This document shows positions 44,797 through 56,771 of a stretch of 64,000 bases of DNA, in pieces (position 1 is the first letter of the stretch; every line of letters starts with the position of its first letter). This stretch comes from Spinacia oleracea (Eukaryota; Streptophyta; Magnoliopsida; Caryophyllales; Amaranthaceae), in the NCBI RefSeq assembly GCF_020520425.1, contig NC_079487.1, positions 126,378,385 to 126,442,384 on the forward strand. Direction: 5' to 3'. Both the position numbers and the translations under genes were made by a program. Under the pieces are notes generated by a model. That model worked only from the letters and a program-made list of their open reading frames with translations, did not search any database and had not been told where the DNA came from.

Positions 44797-45131
44797 AAAA
44801 AAAATTGTTCATAAGAAAGTCGAAACAAATAGGATGAAGGCCACAAGACCACCAACAATGTTATTGATGAGGCACTAGTATTCTAGTAGAGTAGTCGTAG
44901 TACTACTGTACTAGAGTAGATGAAAAGCCTTGTTTAAAATTTGGTTAGATATCCTTATCGTAGTTGGAGCAAATACATACCATCCTTTTCAATGTCACCA
45001 TATATGCATTAGTATTGAATACGTAATATTTTTTAAGCAATTGGGATAATTATATCGGGAAAATGATATTTTGTGAACAGCTACCTATATATTAATAATA
45101 GAGTTATGAAAATGTAATAGCGTAAATCATG

Positions 45132-45610
45132 TGAGGGCGTGTTCGGCGGTAGCTTTTGAGGTAGCGGGTAGGGTTTTGACCGAGTCAAGACGCTACTTGT
45201 AAAATTTGTAAGTGTTTGGCGAGGTAGCGATTTAGGTAGCGGTTAGCGGTAGAGGTAGCGGTTAGCGGTAGAGGTAGCGGTTGAGTAGCTTTTATCAAAC
45301 GTTAAAATTAGTAGCGTTTAAGGTAGCGGGTAGCGTTTGACAAATTTATAATAAAGTTTTAAATAATATTTCACCTTTTATTTTATTTTATAATATCAAC
45401 CGCTACTTTTACCGAACACTCATATCAGTTACCCGCTACCTTTGACAGCTAACCGTTACCCGCTACCTTTGACAGCTAACCGTTACCCGCTACCTTTGAC
45501 AACTAACCGTTACCCGCTACTATTGACCGCTACCCGCTACTCCAACCGTTACCCGCTACTGAACCGCTACCCGCTACCCGCTACCGTTACTTTTGCCGAA
45601 CAGGGCCTTA
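45132..45610. mobile_element. Tourist-like MITE with expanded internal repeats
   Basis: Body 45135-45607 with ends GGGCGTGTTCGGCGGTAGC and CTTTTGCCGAACAGGGCC, flanked by TGA (left) and TTA (right), probably a worn TWA duplication. Both arms hold arrays of GGTAGCGGTTAGC and, inverted, GCTAACCGTTACCC units (for example 45425-45560). It is related to the element at 22529-22880. Confidence 0.8.
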
Positions 45611-46135
45611 GTATGAGGGATTGTGAATGTATGAATATAACTAATTTTCGACTAACAATTCAAATTTGTACACATAACTTTAATATCTTGTAATATTCTT
45701 TGGAGGAAAAGTATAAAATTATTTGGAAGGAGGCAACACTAACAATCAGATTTGGCCAATTGCATGAGTTAACTCAAATCGTTACACAAGTATGAACTCT
45801 AGTTATTTTGTTAGGTAGGTGTAGATTTATATTTTGAGGGGTCGTTAGGTAAGCGTACTGGTAGATGATAACATAATAAAAGTTTGTTGTAAATTGTTGA
45901 TATGAAATTTACCAATTGTTGATGTTAGAATAAGTTTGTTGTAAACGTTTGAGATGAAGTTACCAATTGTTGATGTTGGCAAAATATAACTCTTGAGACA
46001 GACATTTCCCAATCGTTAAAATTACGAGTTACACATTAGTAATCAAGGATTATATTTTGCCAAATTTCTTTTTTATGCATCATTAATTTCGTTAACTTCT
46101 TGTATGAGTATATTTATTTCAAAAGCTTTTGTGTA

Positions 46136-46481
46136 AGACCGTCTAACGGTTAGGCCACTTTTTTGGTACTAACTAAACTAGTGTAAAACATAACTAAAAG
46201 TAATAAAATCATAACTAATTGAATAACAAAATAGTTAAGGTATAAAGAAAAATAGTTAAATTTATGAGTTGAATAGTTATTATTTTTGGACAAACTCATT
46301 ATTAACTAAAACTCATAAAATTTTAACTACTTGATCTCATTTCTTAACTAATGAGTTTCATTGTTTAACTAATTGGTTCAATGCTTAACTAATTGGTTTC
46401 GTTGCTTAACTAATTGGTTTCAGTGATTAACTAATTAGTTAAAGTGCATAAAAGTGGTCTAGCCATTAGACCGTCTTTCCT
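46136..46481. mobile_element. MITE-like inverted repeat
   Basis: AAGACCGTCTAACGGTTAG...CCACTTTT on the left and AAAAGTGGTCTAGCCATTAG...ACCGTCTT on the right are inverted. The interior has repeated TTAACTAATTGGTT. Target duplication is unclear. Confidence 0.6.
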
Positions 46482-46529
46482 AAAAATTTGGATATTTCTT
46501 TTCCTATCAATCAAACAAGTACTACGAAG

Positions 46530-46889
46530 TACTCCCTCCGTTCCTAAATAAGTGTCACATTTCCACTTTTGGCGTTCCCTTATAAGTGTCACATTTCTAT
46601 TTTTGAACAAGTGCTTTTCCCACTTTTCCATACACTTTTCACATTTTTTTCATACACTTTTCCCACTTTTCTGTAAATCATAATTATTTTTACTTACACA
46701 CTCTGCACTTTTCCACTTTTCAATCCTCACATACACTTTTATTTGTACTTTATTCAATTAAACAATTATCTACTTTATCCTTTTCCCAAAAAAAAGCATT
46801 CCCAATTATTAACTCTTACCCACTTTACAATTTTATTAATTACCGTGTCCGATCCCAAATATGACACTTATTTAGGAACGGAGGAAGTA
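46530..46889. mobile_element. Stowaway MITE
   Basis: Body 46532-46887, ends CTCCCTCCGTTCCTAAATA and TATTTAGGAACGGAGGAAG, TA on both sides. Confidence 0.88.
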
Positions 46890-47779
46890 TTTTGTTTTGT
46901 TTTTTTTGGGAAGGGTAAAATATAAATTAGAATATTAGATAGACAGGTGAATTGGACTTCCGCATCACAAATATGAATAGAAAACCATAGCCCATAACGT
47001 TGGGTCGGTCATATAGCAAACACTATGGGCTTTCCCAAATTTTGTAGGTGTAGTCATAAATGAGAAGCCTTCATCTAGCGGCTAGCGCCTTTTGCCGCCC
47101 ACCATTATGGTTTTGTACACCAGCTAACCATTTAGTCATTTACTACCGCACCAAGAAATTCAGGTTCTAAATGGGTCCTACAATCTAGCCCATATTTACT
47201 TTAACCCATCTGTTTAAATGGGTTGTTTTATACTTTTAATTATTGTTCATTGCCCATCTCCCACTTCCTTCAAGTGGAGTACCCGATTGCATGGAACCAC
47301 ATACCCGATTTGATCCGAACTTTAACCGAATGAGAAAGTATGTGTTTAACATTGGTGGATTATTTACACTCGGTAATTATTATGTAAAGACTATATTATA
47401 CAAGAATATGACCTGTTTCAATATAAATCAACTCGACATGACTCGGTTAATTACCACCTCTAGTAAAAAAATTAATTGACGACAGAAAAACAAATAAAGG
47501 CGTAATGATCTTAGTGTTTGAGTACCACCGGCACCATCACATGTGAAGGCTAATAAGTATTGGTGTACTTTGGTAGGTACTTAGCTAAATGAAGCACAAT
47601 TTCATTAATTTCACCACCCAATTCTTAACATCTTCATAGTACACCCTTAATCTTGGGCCAACACCAAATTAAATAACCAAAATCATAAAGGAGGGCCAAT
47701 ATTTATTAGTAAATTTGAATGTTATAAGACAGTTGAGCTAATATCTAGCCTCTAAATTTAAAGCCACTGACAAAAATCT
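46890..47779. other. Upstream region of the MLP gene
   Basis: No gene or element recognised up to the TATA-like CTATATAAA at about 47781-47789, which is about 65-70 bp before the MLP start codon. Confidence 0.45.
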
Positions 47780-47853
47780 TGCCTATATAAACTCACATTA
47801 TATGATATTAGCATTATATCATTTCATAGCATATCTTTAGAGAGTATATAATA

Positions 47854-48428
47854 ATGGCTTCTATTGGAAACCTTGAGGTAGATGTGGAAGTGAAGAGCAA
47901 CCCAGAGAAGTTCTGGAACGGTATTAGGGATTCCGACAAGATATTTCCGACGGCTTTCCCTGAGCTTTACAAGAGCATTGAGATCCTTGAAGGTGATGGT
48001 AAAGCTGTCGGATCGGTTCGCCTCGTTAAATTTGCTGAAGGTACTCTAAACTTATCTTATTACACGTACGTACAATGTAGTTGTTTATTTTCTACTCAGA
48101 ACATTATTCGCAACTAAACTAGTTGACATCCGTCATTTTTAAATTTACAGGACTCCCCATGGTTAGCATGTGCAAGGAGAAGGTGGAAGTGGTTGATGAG
48201 GAGAAAAAGACAGTAGGATACTCGATTGTTGAAGGTGATGTGCTTAGTTTCTACAAGAGTTTCAAGGCACAACTAGTGGTTGAACCAAAGGAGGAAGGAA
48301 GTTTGGTGAAATGGACATGTGAGTTTGAGAAGTCCAAAGATGATGCTCCTGATCCTGAAATCATTTTCAAGGCTTTTGCTGTCAAAACTTTCCAAGACCT
48401 TGATGCTTATCTCATTAAGGCTAATTAA
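47854..48428 (+). CDS. MLP423-like: MLP423-like major latex protein (Bet v 1 fold)
   Basis: Exons 47854-48040 and 48151-48428 join at a GT-AG intron (phase 1, inside a Gly codon) to 154 aa, the usual family length with the usual intron place. Hallmarks: VKSNPEKFWNGIRD, the Gly-rich loop EGDGKAVGSVRLV, and VEVVDEEKKTVGYSIVEGD. The Bet v 1 fold has a large hydrophobic cavity that holds small ligands; MLPs are linked to stress and development responses and the ligand here is unknown. A TATA-like box lies at 47781. It faces the MADS-box gene tail to tail. It corresponds, from memory, to At1g24020. Confidence 0.94.
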
Positions 48429-48847
48429 TTAACTAATTCGATCTCTCAGTTACTATATGCATGCATATGACAGCATATACTCCGTATTACATACAGTATG
48501 GTATTGCTGAATAAAAATCTAGAATTGTGCCACGCTACACGTAAGTTAATTTCGAGTTGATTATGTTAATTGATCTGATTAATTAACGAGATTTTAAAGT
48601 TGTGCAACTGTTTTTGTATTAGTGGTATATAGCGGTACATGATATTCTATGCGCTAATTAGGAAAAACAAACAAGAAATGAACCAACAACCCAAGCATTG
48701 AATTAACTACAAGAATAAAATAATCTGATATAATGCAACAATATTCAGTAATCAGTAGTTCATTACCCCAGTAAAAAATTGTAATCACACCAGTAGTATG
48801 ATCTGTTAAATGTTAATAACAAAACATAATCAAGAAGCGAAAAATCA

Positions 48848-49933
48848 TTAAGAGACTTGATCACAGTACATAGGAGTACAGGACGACCAATCATAGGATA
48901 CTGGATAATAACATTGTGGAGGGAAATTATCAGCAAATCCTGACCCTTGATTACAGTAGCCGAAACTAGCCAATCCCGACCCTTGATTAAAGTAGCTATG
49001 ACCCGTCATTGGAGATGATTGTACATGATAATTATTACCAAATCCCGACCCTTGATCACCACAGTAGATAGAACTATCCATCACAGGAAGACATTGCAGA
49101 GGATTATTATCAGCAAATCCTGGCCCTTGATCACCACAGTCGATAGAACGATCCATCACAGGAAGGCATTCCGGAGGATTAATATCAGAAAATCCTGGCC
49201 CTTGATCACCACAGTTAATAGATTCATCCATCACAGGAAGGCGTTGCAGAGGATAATTGTCAGAAAATCCTGACCCTTGATCATCATAGTAGCTAGGAGT
49301 AGGATCCATCAGATCTACTAGATCATAGACCCCGCCATAATCAGCTTCAATTGGCGCCACTTGATCACTCAAAACCCCATCAAAATCAAAATCAGACGGC
49401 TGAAATTCATGATTATTATTGCTAACACCCTTGATTGCAGCAATTTTGTGATTCACAGAATCAATCTTATGATCCAATTTACCAAGCAATTCAATAAGTT
49501 GATCATAATTGAATTCAGAAAGATTTGTATTTTTGCACCTTATATTATACAAATCCTGGCCCGACCTAATTAACCCCTTTCCCTTAACATCTTCTTCTAA
49601 CACGTCAATTAAGTTACATGACCTCTTCTTATTGTTCTTAGCCGCATCTTTTTTAGGGCAGGCCAAGTAACGATTAATTATTTCACGGGCCAACTCCGGG
49701 TTTGTTGATGAATCCTCCAACTTAATGCAATCAGGCTTGTAGGAAAACACTTCGGGTTGCACTGATTCCGTGTTATCTTTGTCGTACGGAAAGATGACTA
49801 CACAAACTGGGATATCACATAGAATTGATAACTCGCGAGCTTTCTTAATCACAGTTCCTTTCTTCTGATGATAACACAAATTTCTCTTCCTTCGATTCTC
49901 TATGAAGTTTGTTGTTGTTTTCGCCCTGCCCAT
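48848..49933 (-). CDS. Type I (M-type) MADS-box protein with C-terminal 25-residue repeats
   Basis: Intronless, 361 aa. The start is at the MADS domain: MGRAKTTTNFIENRRKRNLC, KKARELSILCDIPVCVVIF. There is no K domain, so it is type I; the exact subclass is uncertain. Residues 60-190 are charged linker. Residues about 210-330 contain three clear tandem copies of a 25-residue unit (consensus GDQGPGFxDNxPxQCLPVMDxSI-C) and shorter partial copies with NQGSGxA. Type I MADS proteins bind CArG-like DNA as dimers and act mainly in female gametophyte and endosperm. Expression cannot be inferred. The frame is fully open. Confidence 0.88.
   Translation of the reverse strand: MGRAKTTTNFIENRRKRNLCYHQKKGTVIKKARELSILCDIPVCVVIFPYDKDNTESVQPEVFSYKPDCIKLEDSSTNPELAREIINRYLACPKKDAAKNNKKRSCNLIDVLEEDVKGKGLIRSGQDLYNIRCKNTNLSEFNYDQLIELLGKLDHKIDSVNHKIAAIKGVSNNNHEFQPSDFDFDGVLSDQVAPIEADYGGVYDLVDLMDPTPSYYDDQGSGFSDNYPLQRLPVMDESINCGDQGPGFSDINPPECLPVMDRSIDCGDQGPGFADNNPLQCLPVMDSSIYCGDQGSGFGNNYHVQSSPMTGHSYFNQGSGLASFGYCNQGSGFADNFPPQCYYPVSYDWSSCTPMYCDQVS
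49019..49310 (-). repeat. 75-bp tandem repeats in the MADS-box coding region
   Basis: Three full 75-bp units and diverged partial ones, all in frame, with recurring words AATCCTG(A/G)CCCTTGATCA and CATCACAGGAAG on the plus strand. Unit length is a multiple of three, so copy changes keep the frame. Confidence 0.85.
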
Positions 49934-49949
49934 TATTATTATTATTCAG

Positions 49950-50680
49950 ACAGTATTTTGTTTTAGGAAGAAAATTAGGTTTGGAAATTGGAAGACAGGA
50001 AAGATAATGTAATGGAAGTAGTAATGAGACATGTCCGAATACTTCCTCTTATAAGTAAGTGATTGAATTTAGGGTTACTAGGGGAAAAAAAAAACTAGCC
50101 GTTGGGAACCTTGTTTAACAAGGTAATTGAGATCTTACACAAATACGAGTATCAATTTTTAAGGCAAGTGTGATTGCATAATTAGGAAAGTAATAATATT
50201 ATACGAAATATGTAAGAAAAATACAGCTTGAAATACAATTATTCCGGTAGAATATTTTCCAAATACAATTAAAATTAAAATATGTGTTCACATTAGAATT
50301 TCTGTTGATTTTCTAGGTTTATTTTTTCCCCCTTCTAATTATAATTTATTCTTTAGCCTTTATTTGTTCAATATTTCTAAGTATATATTGGTAATTTCTT
50401 TATGAATATTTTTTTGAGGGAATTTCTTTATGGACGTGAAATTTCTGTGACTTAATTAATACTCGATCTTGGGTTTATGGACGGATTTATTCCTTTTTGG
50501 TTTTGATGGTTCTTTTATTTTATGAGCAACGGAAAAATAAGTTACTACAAATTCTTAGTTTCAAAAGTAGTTACTACACCCATGTCACTCACCTCCTACG
50601 CAATCGGCTTACGGCATACTTCTTCCGTTTTTTTTTTAACTTGCATCACATTGACTTTGACACTAGCTAAATTTGACTTG
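49950..50680. other. Upstream region of the MADS-box gene
   Basis: AT-rich. No gene, RNA or transposon end recognised. Confidence 0.4.
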
Positions 50681-50684
50681 AATA

Positions 50685-50976
50685 CACTACAAAATTATGC
50701 ATCAATTAGAGATGGATTTTGAGACGGATACAATAAACGTCTCAAAATTGAGACGGATTACTAAAATTTCATCTCTAAATTAAAATTGAGATGGAATTGT
50801 ATATGGAGTTTCAAAAATTCCGTCTCAAATTTGTAATGGATTTGCAAGAATTCCGTCTCGAATTTTTTTGAGACGCCCTCTATAAAGACGCCCTACTTTC
50901 GTCTCAAATCCGTCTCTAAACATCATTTTGAGACGGATTTGGACTATATATGACCGTATTAAAGAGATTTGTAGAG
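50685..50976. mobile_element. Small non-autonomous CACTA-type element
   Basis: Begins CACTACAAAATTATG and ends TTTGTAGAG, an imperfect inverse; flanks ATA and AGA may be a worn 3-bp duplication. The interior is filled with GAGACGGA / TCCGTCTC units in both orientations, typical subterminal repeats. It abuts the copia element by eight bases. Confidence 0.65.
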
Positions 50977-50988
50977 AGATTTAGTATA

Positions 50989-51235
50989 TGTTAGATTACT
51001 TGCTTAAGCTTATGTATTTGCACGATTAGTTTCATATACTAGCTGAATCAATGTAACAACTACTGCTGACTAAGCATGCTGATGTGGCAGCAGTTACAAC
51101 TAACTCCCTTAATACAAGGAGCTAGTACTAACAAACTTAGGAACATTCTAGATTAACAGCTTCTATATATTCTGTAATCTGCTGATTTTATTTCAATAAT
51201 ACAATAATCTCTTTCCTAAATTCTGCATTCTATCA
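50989..51235 (+). repeat. 5' LTR of the copia element
   Basis: Begins TGTTAGATTACTTGC and ends CATTCTATCA. Confidence 0.95.
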
Positions 51236-54200
51236 TGGTATCAGAGCAGGCTTTGCTCCTTTTCTGAAAATTCCGCAAATTTCTTACACAAAATCATCCC
51301 TAAAATCAGCTAAACAAGTGTGTTCTTCATTGAATTTGACTGTCAGTTGATATTTTGATCTGGAAATCTGGTTAAAACTAAAAGTTCTTCTTCGTAGTTG
51401 CGTTCTACTAAGCTTTCTAATCTGTATAATGGCGATTAATGGTGAAAATGAAGATGATTCGAGGAGAAGTGTGGTGTTACCTCCAAATCAAGATCCTACC
51501 AGCATTTACTATATCCATCCATCTGATGCTAATTCTGTTCAACTTGTTTCTTTCAAGTTTGATGGTGAAGGCTTCACTGGCTGGAAAAGATCTATGTTGC
51601 TTGCATTATCTGCTAAGAATAAGATAGGTTTTGTTGATGGCAGCATCAACAAGCCAGATATTGGTGCTGTTGAGTGTAGAGCTTGGGAAAGGTGCAATGA
51701 TTTGGTTTGCTCTTTGATTTTAGGAAATCTGAGTGAAGTAATTGCCAAGAGTGTTATGTTCTTGAAATCAGCCAGAGATGTGTGGCTAGATCTTGAAGAG
51801 AGGTTTGGATTTGCATCCATGGCTCAGGTTTATTCTCTAGAACAGAAGCTAGCAGAATTGACTCAAGGAGAGAAGAGTGTGTCTGAATTTTTCACTGAAA
51901 TCAAAACAATTTGGGATGCAATTGAGGAAGCACATCCTATGCCTTATTGTACTTGCAACAATTGTACTTGCAATGTGACCAAGAAGTTCTTTCAGAGACA
52001 TCAGGAGAAGATGGTGATGCAATTTATGATGAAGCTAACTGATCAATTTGCCACAATTCGAGGAAATGTTCTAATGGTGCCAAGTTTACCTAAAGTTTCC
52101 GAAGCTTACAGACTGTTTGCCCAAGAAGAAAGGCATCAAGAAGTTTCTAAAGCTACTTATTCTACTGAACCAATTGCTTTTGTGGCTGAGAAGAGGAGGT
52201 TTGGTGGAGATCATTGGAATAACAGAAATCACAAAGCACAAGACACTGGTTCTGCTTATCAAAAATATGGAAACAACAAGTCTGGTTCTCCATATTTTTG
52301 CACTCATTGCCAGATTCTAGGTCACAGTATTGAGAGATGTTTCAAAGTTCATGGTTATCCACCTGGTTTTAAGCATTTTAAAGCCAACAATTTCAATAAG
52401 ACAACAGCAATGTCTTCTGGTGTTGATACTGAAGCAGAAACCAAAGCTGATCAACCTACAATTTCAGTGGAACAATACAATCAGCTGATGAACATGTTGA
52501 CCAAGCAACAGAAGAATTCTGAACCTAATCAATCAAATCTTTCTATGATGGCAGGTAACATTTGTTTATTGTCATCTACAAATTCTAAATGGCTTTTAGA
52601 TAGTGGAGCTTCTGATCACTTCTGTCATGACTTAACACAATTTGCTGAGTATAAATTGATTGAAAATCAAGCCACTTATATCACTATACTAGATGAGAGT
52701 AAGATTCTTGTCAAACACATTGGTTCTGTGATTCTGAATGAAAACATCACACTGCACAATGTGTTACATGTCCCTGATTTCAAGTACAACTTGATTTCTG
52801 TCCACAAACTGTGCAAGGACTTGAACTGTGAATTATATTTTACTCACAACAAGTGTTTTATTTGCTGTCAGAAAGGGAGGTTGATTCCTCTTGGTGAAGT
52901 CAGTTCTGGCCTATACAATGTTGGAGAACCAAAGTTATCAGCAACCTCAACTACTGTGGAGTATCATACTTGCAACACAACTTGTCACACAACCATAAAT
53001 GATGCTAAACTGTGGCACTTAAGATTAGGTCACTTACCTTTTAGCCAACTCAAATTTAATAAATCCTGATGGTAAAGTCAACTCTTGTATTCAGGATACT
53101 ATATGTCAAGTCTGTCCTGCAGCTAAACAGACTAGATTAAGCTTTCCTCATAGCAGTATTAAGAGTTTAGCACCATTTGATTTGATACATATAGATGTTT
53201 GGGGTCCTCATTCTGTGAAAACTACTACTGGCTGTAATCAGTTTCTAACTATTGTAGATGATTACAGCAGATTTACTTGGATTCATTTGTTGAGGAATAA
53301 AAGGGATTCTATTTCTGTGTTAGCTGATTTTTTGAATATGGTCAAAACACAGTTTGGTGTCACTGTCAAATGCATTAGATCTGATAATGCAAAGGAGTTG
53401 TGTGAAGGTGATTTCAGGAGATTATGTTTAACACTTGGAATATTGAGCCAAACCAGCTGCAGCCATACACCTCAACAAAATGGGGTTGTTGAGAGGAAGC
53501 ACAAACATTGGCTAGAAACTGCAAGAGCCTTATACATCCAATCTAGGGTTCCTGGCAGGTTTTGGGGTGAGTGTGTGATGTGTGCAGCTTACCTAATCAA
53601 CAGAATGCCCCTCAAGTCTATTGAATTACAGTCACCCTATCTTAGACTCTATGGAAAAACACCTAATCTAACCCATCTTAGAAGCTTTGGCTGTCTGTGC
53701 TATGTATCTACAACAAAAGTGGGAAGAACAAAGATGGATAACAGGGCATCCACTTGTGTGTTCATGGGTTATTCCACTTCACAGAAGGGATACAAAGTTT
53801 TAGAACTTGATACCAACAGGTTCTTTGTCTCAAGAGATGTGCAATTTCATGAACACCATTTTCCATTTCACCTATATCAGAAAAAATAGACTTCCATTTC
53901 CAACTACACAAATGCTATTTTTCTGCCAGCTTTTGCTTCCCCTCAAACTTTTGATACACCTGATTTTTCCTCTCCAGAAACTATCTTTTCACCTCATACA
54001 CCACAATCTTTATCTTCTCAATCTACTCTATCTTTATCTTCTGAACCTACATCTCCACTTTCTTCATCTTCTTCATCCTCATCTCCTTCCTCTCCTTCTA
54101 TGCCTACTGTCTCACCCACTTCCATATCTCCACAAACCAATCCCATAGATACACAAGAGCCAGTTGTACCTAGACAGTCCTCTAGAATGCATAAAACACC

Positions 54201-55856
54201 ATCATATCTTTCAGATTATGTCTCTCACACTGCCACCACTCATTGGTGCAATTTGGTTTCCTACACTGCTTTTCCAGAAGAATTCCAAGCTTTTCTGTCA
54301 CATTCCTGTGACATTACAGAACCTTTAAATTATACTCAAGCTTCCAAACATAAGTTATGGTTAGAAGCAATGCAGAAGGAATTACAAGCCCTAGACGAAA
54401 ACCTCACTTGGGAACTTGTAGAACTTCCTAAAGGGAAGAAAGCCATTGGCTGCAAGTGGGTTTTCAAAGTAAAACTTAAGTCCAGTGGTGCTCTGGAAAG
54501 GTGTAAGGCTAGATTAGTTGCTAAGGGTTTCAATCAAAAATATGGCATTGACTATGAGGAGACATTTAGTCTTGTAGTCAAAATGAGTACCATTAGGTGT
54601 TTGATTGCCATAGCAGCCAGTAAACAATGGCCTTTGTTTCAGCTTGATGTGAATAATGCCTTCTTACATGGGGATCTCAAAGAAGAAGTTTACATGGTTG
54701 TTCCTGAAGGTGTTCCTAATCCCAATAACAAAGTTTGCAGACTGCTCAAGTCTATCTATGGGTTGAAACAAGCATCTAGGCAATGGCATGAGAAACTTAG
54801 GTCTGCACTGGAACACCAAGGTTTCATTCAGTCCAAACATGATTACAGTCTTTTTATTCACAAACAGGATGATGATATTAACATAGCAGCTGTGTATGTT
54901 GATGATGTGATCTTAACTGGTACAAATGTTCACACACTTGATGCTTTGAAAGCTTACTTACACAAAGAGTTCAGCATCAAGGATTTGGGTCAGCTACATT
55001 ACTTTCTTGGCATTGAGGTTGGGTACACTGCAGATGGCATCATCCTCAGTCAGAAGAAGTTTACTAGAGAATTGCTACATGACTGTGAGTTTGATCTTTC
55101 AAAGAAGGCTGTAACTCCTCTCCCTCTCAACATTAAGTTAACTAAAGATGATGGTGAACTCTATGCTGATACAGAAAAGTACAGATCTATGGTGGGCAAG
55201 CTGAATTTCTTAACCCATACCAGACCTGACTTATCCTATGCAGTTCAATCATTAAGTCAATTTTTACAAGCTCCAAGACAACCACACATTACAACTTTGC
55301 ATCACACTTTGAGATACTTGGCTCATACAGAAGGTCAAGGCATTCTATTAAAGGCTTCAGATATTATTTTACTACAAGCTTTCTCAGACTCAGATTGGGC
55401 ATCTTGTACTGATTCTAGGAGATCAATCACAGGGTATATACTACTGTTGGGTGGTTCACCTATTTCTTGGAAGTCAAAGAAGCAAAGTACAGTTTCCAAG
55501 TCTTCTGCACAAGCTGAGTATAGAGCTATGGCAGCAGCAGCTTCAGAAGTTACTTGGATGGTTAATCTCCTTGCTGATATGGGCATCAATAATCTCAAGC
55601 CTATCACTTTGCATTGTGATAACCAATCAGCCTTGCACATTGCCAAAAATCCTGTGTTCCATGAGAGAACGAAACACATAGAGATCGGTTGTCATTTTAC
55701 TAGGGACAAAAAAGGATTGCTGCACTTATCCTATTTGCCTACTCAAGAACAGCTGGCTGATGTGTTCACTAAACCTCTACCTTCTAATCAGTTTCAGCAT
55801 CTGTTGTCCAAGATGGGTGTGAATGATCCACCTCCCCCCCCCATCTTGAGGGGGGC

Positions 55857-56103
55857 TGTTAGATTACTTGCTTAAGCTTATGTATTTGCACGATTAGTTT
55901 CATATACTAGCTGAATCAATGTAACAACTACTGCTGACTAAGCATGCTGATGTGGCAGCAGTTACAACTAACTCCCTTAATACAAGGAGCTTGTACTAAC
56001 AAACTTAGGAAGATTCTAGATTAACAGCTTCTATATATTCTGTAATCTGCTGATTTTATTTCAATAATACAATAATCTCTTTCCTAAATTCTGCATTCTA
56101 TCA
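55857..56103 (+). repeat. 3' LTR of the copia element
   Basis: Same length and ends as the 5' LTR, preceded by the polypurine tract TTGAGGGGGGC. Confidence 0.95.
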
Positions 56104-56108
56104 GTATA

Positions 56109-56771
56109 TGTGTAAACACAAATTACATATTTTATTAATTGCAGGAAAATAGAAACTTAGATTTTTATTTCCTCATCTTAATAATTACGTAGTACGTAGT
56201 ACTTACTTAAGAAACAAAATTACAACTTGGAGTTCTAAAGAAGAGAGAAGCAAGCCCTCAACTTAAGAACACGTACGGAATACTTAGCTTAATTTGCATG
56301 CTTCCGATTTACGTACGTACAATGGGATAAATAAACCTCAATACTAGCTTCCACAAAAAACCGAGCAATACATTTTTTTTCAATAATATATTTACATTAT
56401 GGCTTCATACTTTAGAGAAAATAATAATTCACATATTTCACCCATGCATTTATTATTAAAATTCACAGATTTTCGCGAAAGCCTGAAGTTCATCTCATCT
56501 TCCTCCAAGCTCAATAATTCAGAAAATGGAAGAAAATTTCTCCCTCCAAGCTTTAATAATTGATCCATAATCCTGCAATTTAAAGAAAGGAGAAAACTTT
56601 TTAATTAATATTTTCATCTATTAATTATATGTGCATAGTAAATTCAATTATACTACGTAATATAAAGTTAAAATTTCATGGAAAAACTACGGATTACTCG
56701 TATAAAAGGACGAAAAATTACCTGCTAATGAAAATTTCTAGTTTATTTGTAGAAAATGCAGGAATTATATT
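56109..56771. other. 3' flank of the transporter gene
   Basis: AT-rich and holds the likely 3' UTR of the WAT1-related gene. Nothing else recognised. Confidence 0.45.

Larger units (their letters stand above)
37440..44805. mobile_element. Mutator-like element (MULE) with TIRs and 9-bp TSD
   Basis: The element spans 37449-44796 (7348 bp). Terminal inverted repeats of about 142 bp (37449-37590 and 44653-44796) are almost identical. A perfect 9-bp direct repeat AAAAAAAAT flanks it (37440-37448, 44797-44805), the hallmark of Mutator. Inside are a plus-strand MuDR-type transposase gene (38169-43448) and a convergent minus-strand GRF-zinc-finger gene (44059-43682). A 1.9-kb solo LTR inserted later at 41044-42946. 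Without it the element would be about 5.4 kb. High arm identity and intact duplication point to a recent insertion between the lectin kinase and the MLP gene. Confidence 0.95.
50984..56108 (+). mobile_element. Ty1/copia LTR retrotransposon, young fossil
   Basis: Element 50989-56103 (5115 bp) flanked by a perfect 5-bp duplication GTATA. Two 247-bp LTRs differ at only two positions. Next to the 5' LTR lies a primer-binding site TGGTATCAGAGCAGG complementary to initiator Met tRNA; a purine-rich tract precedes the 3' LTR. The interior has, in copia order, gag with a zinc knuckle, protease (LLDSGASDHFC), integrase, reverse transcriptase and RNase H. It is close to whole but with about two breaks, so not active by itself. 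From two differences in 247 bp and a rate near 7e-9 per site per year the insertion is roughly half a million years old, with wide error. Confidence 0.95.

Noticed and set aside
49019-49273. Possible CRISPR-like or satellite array
   Set aside because: The 75-bp units are in frame with a MADS-box protein and there are no short direct repeats separated by unique spacers.
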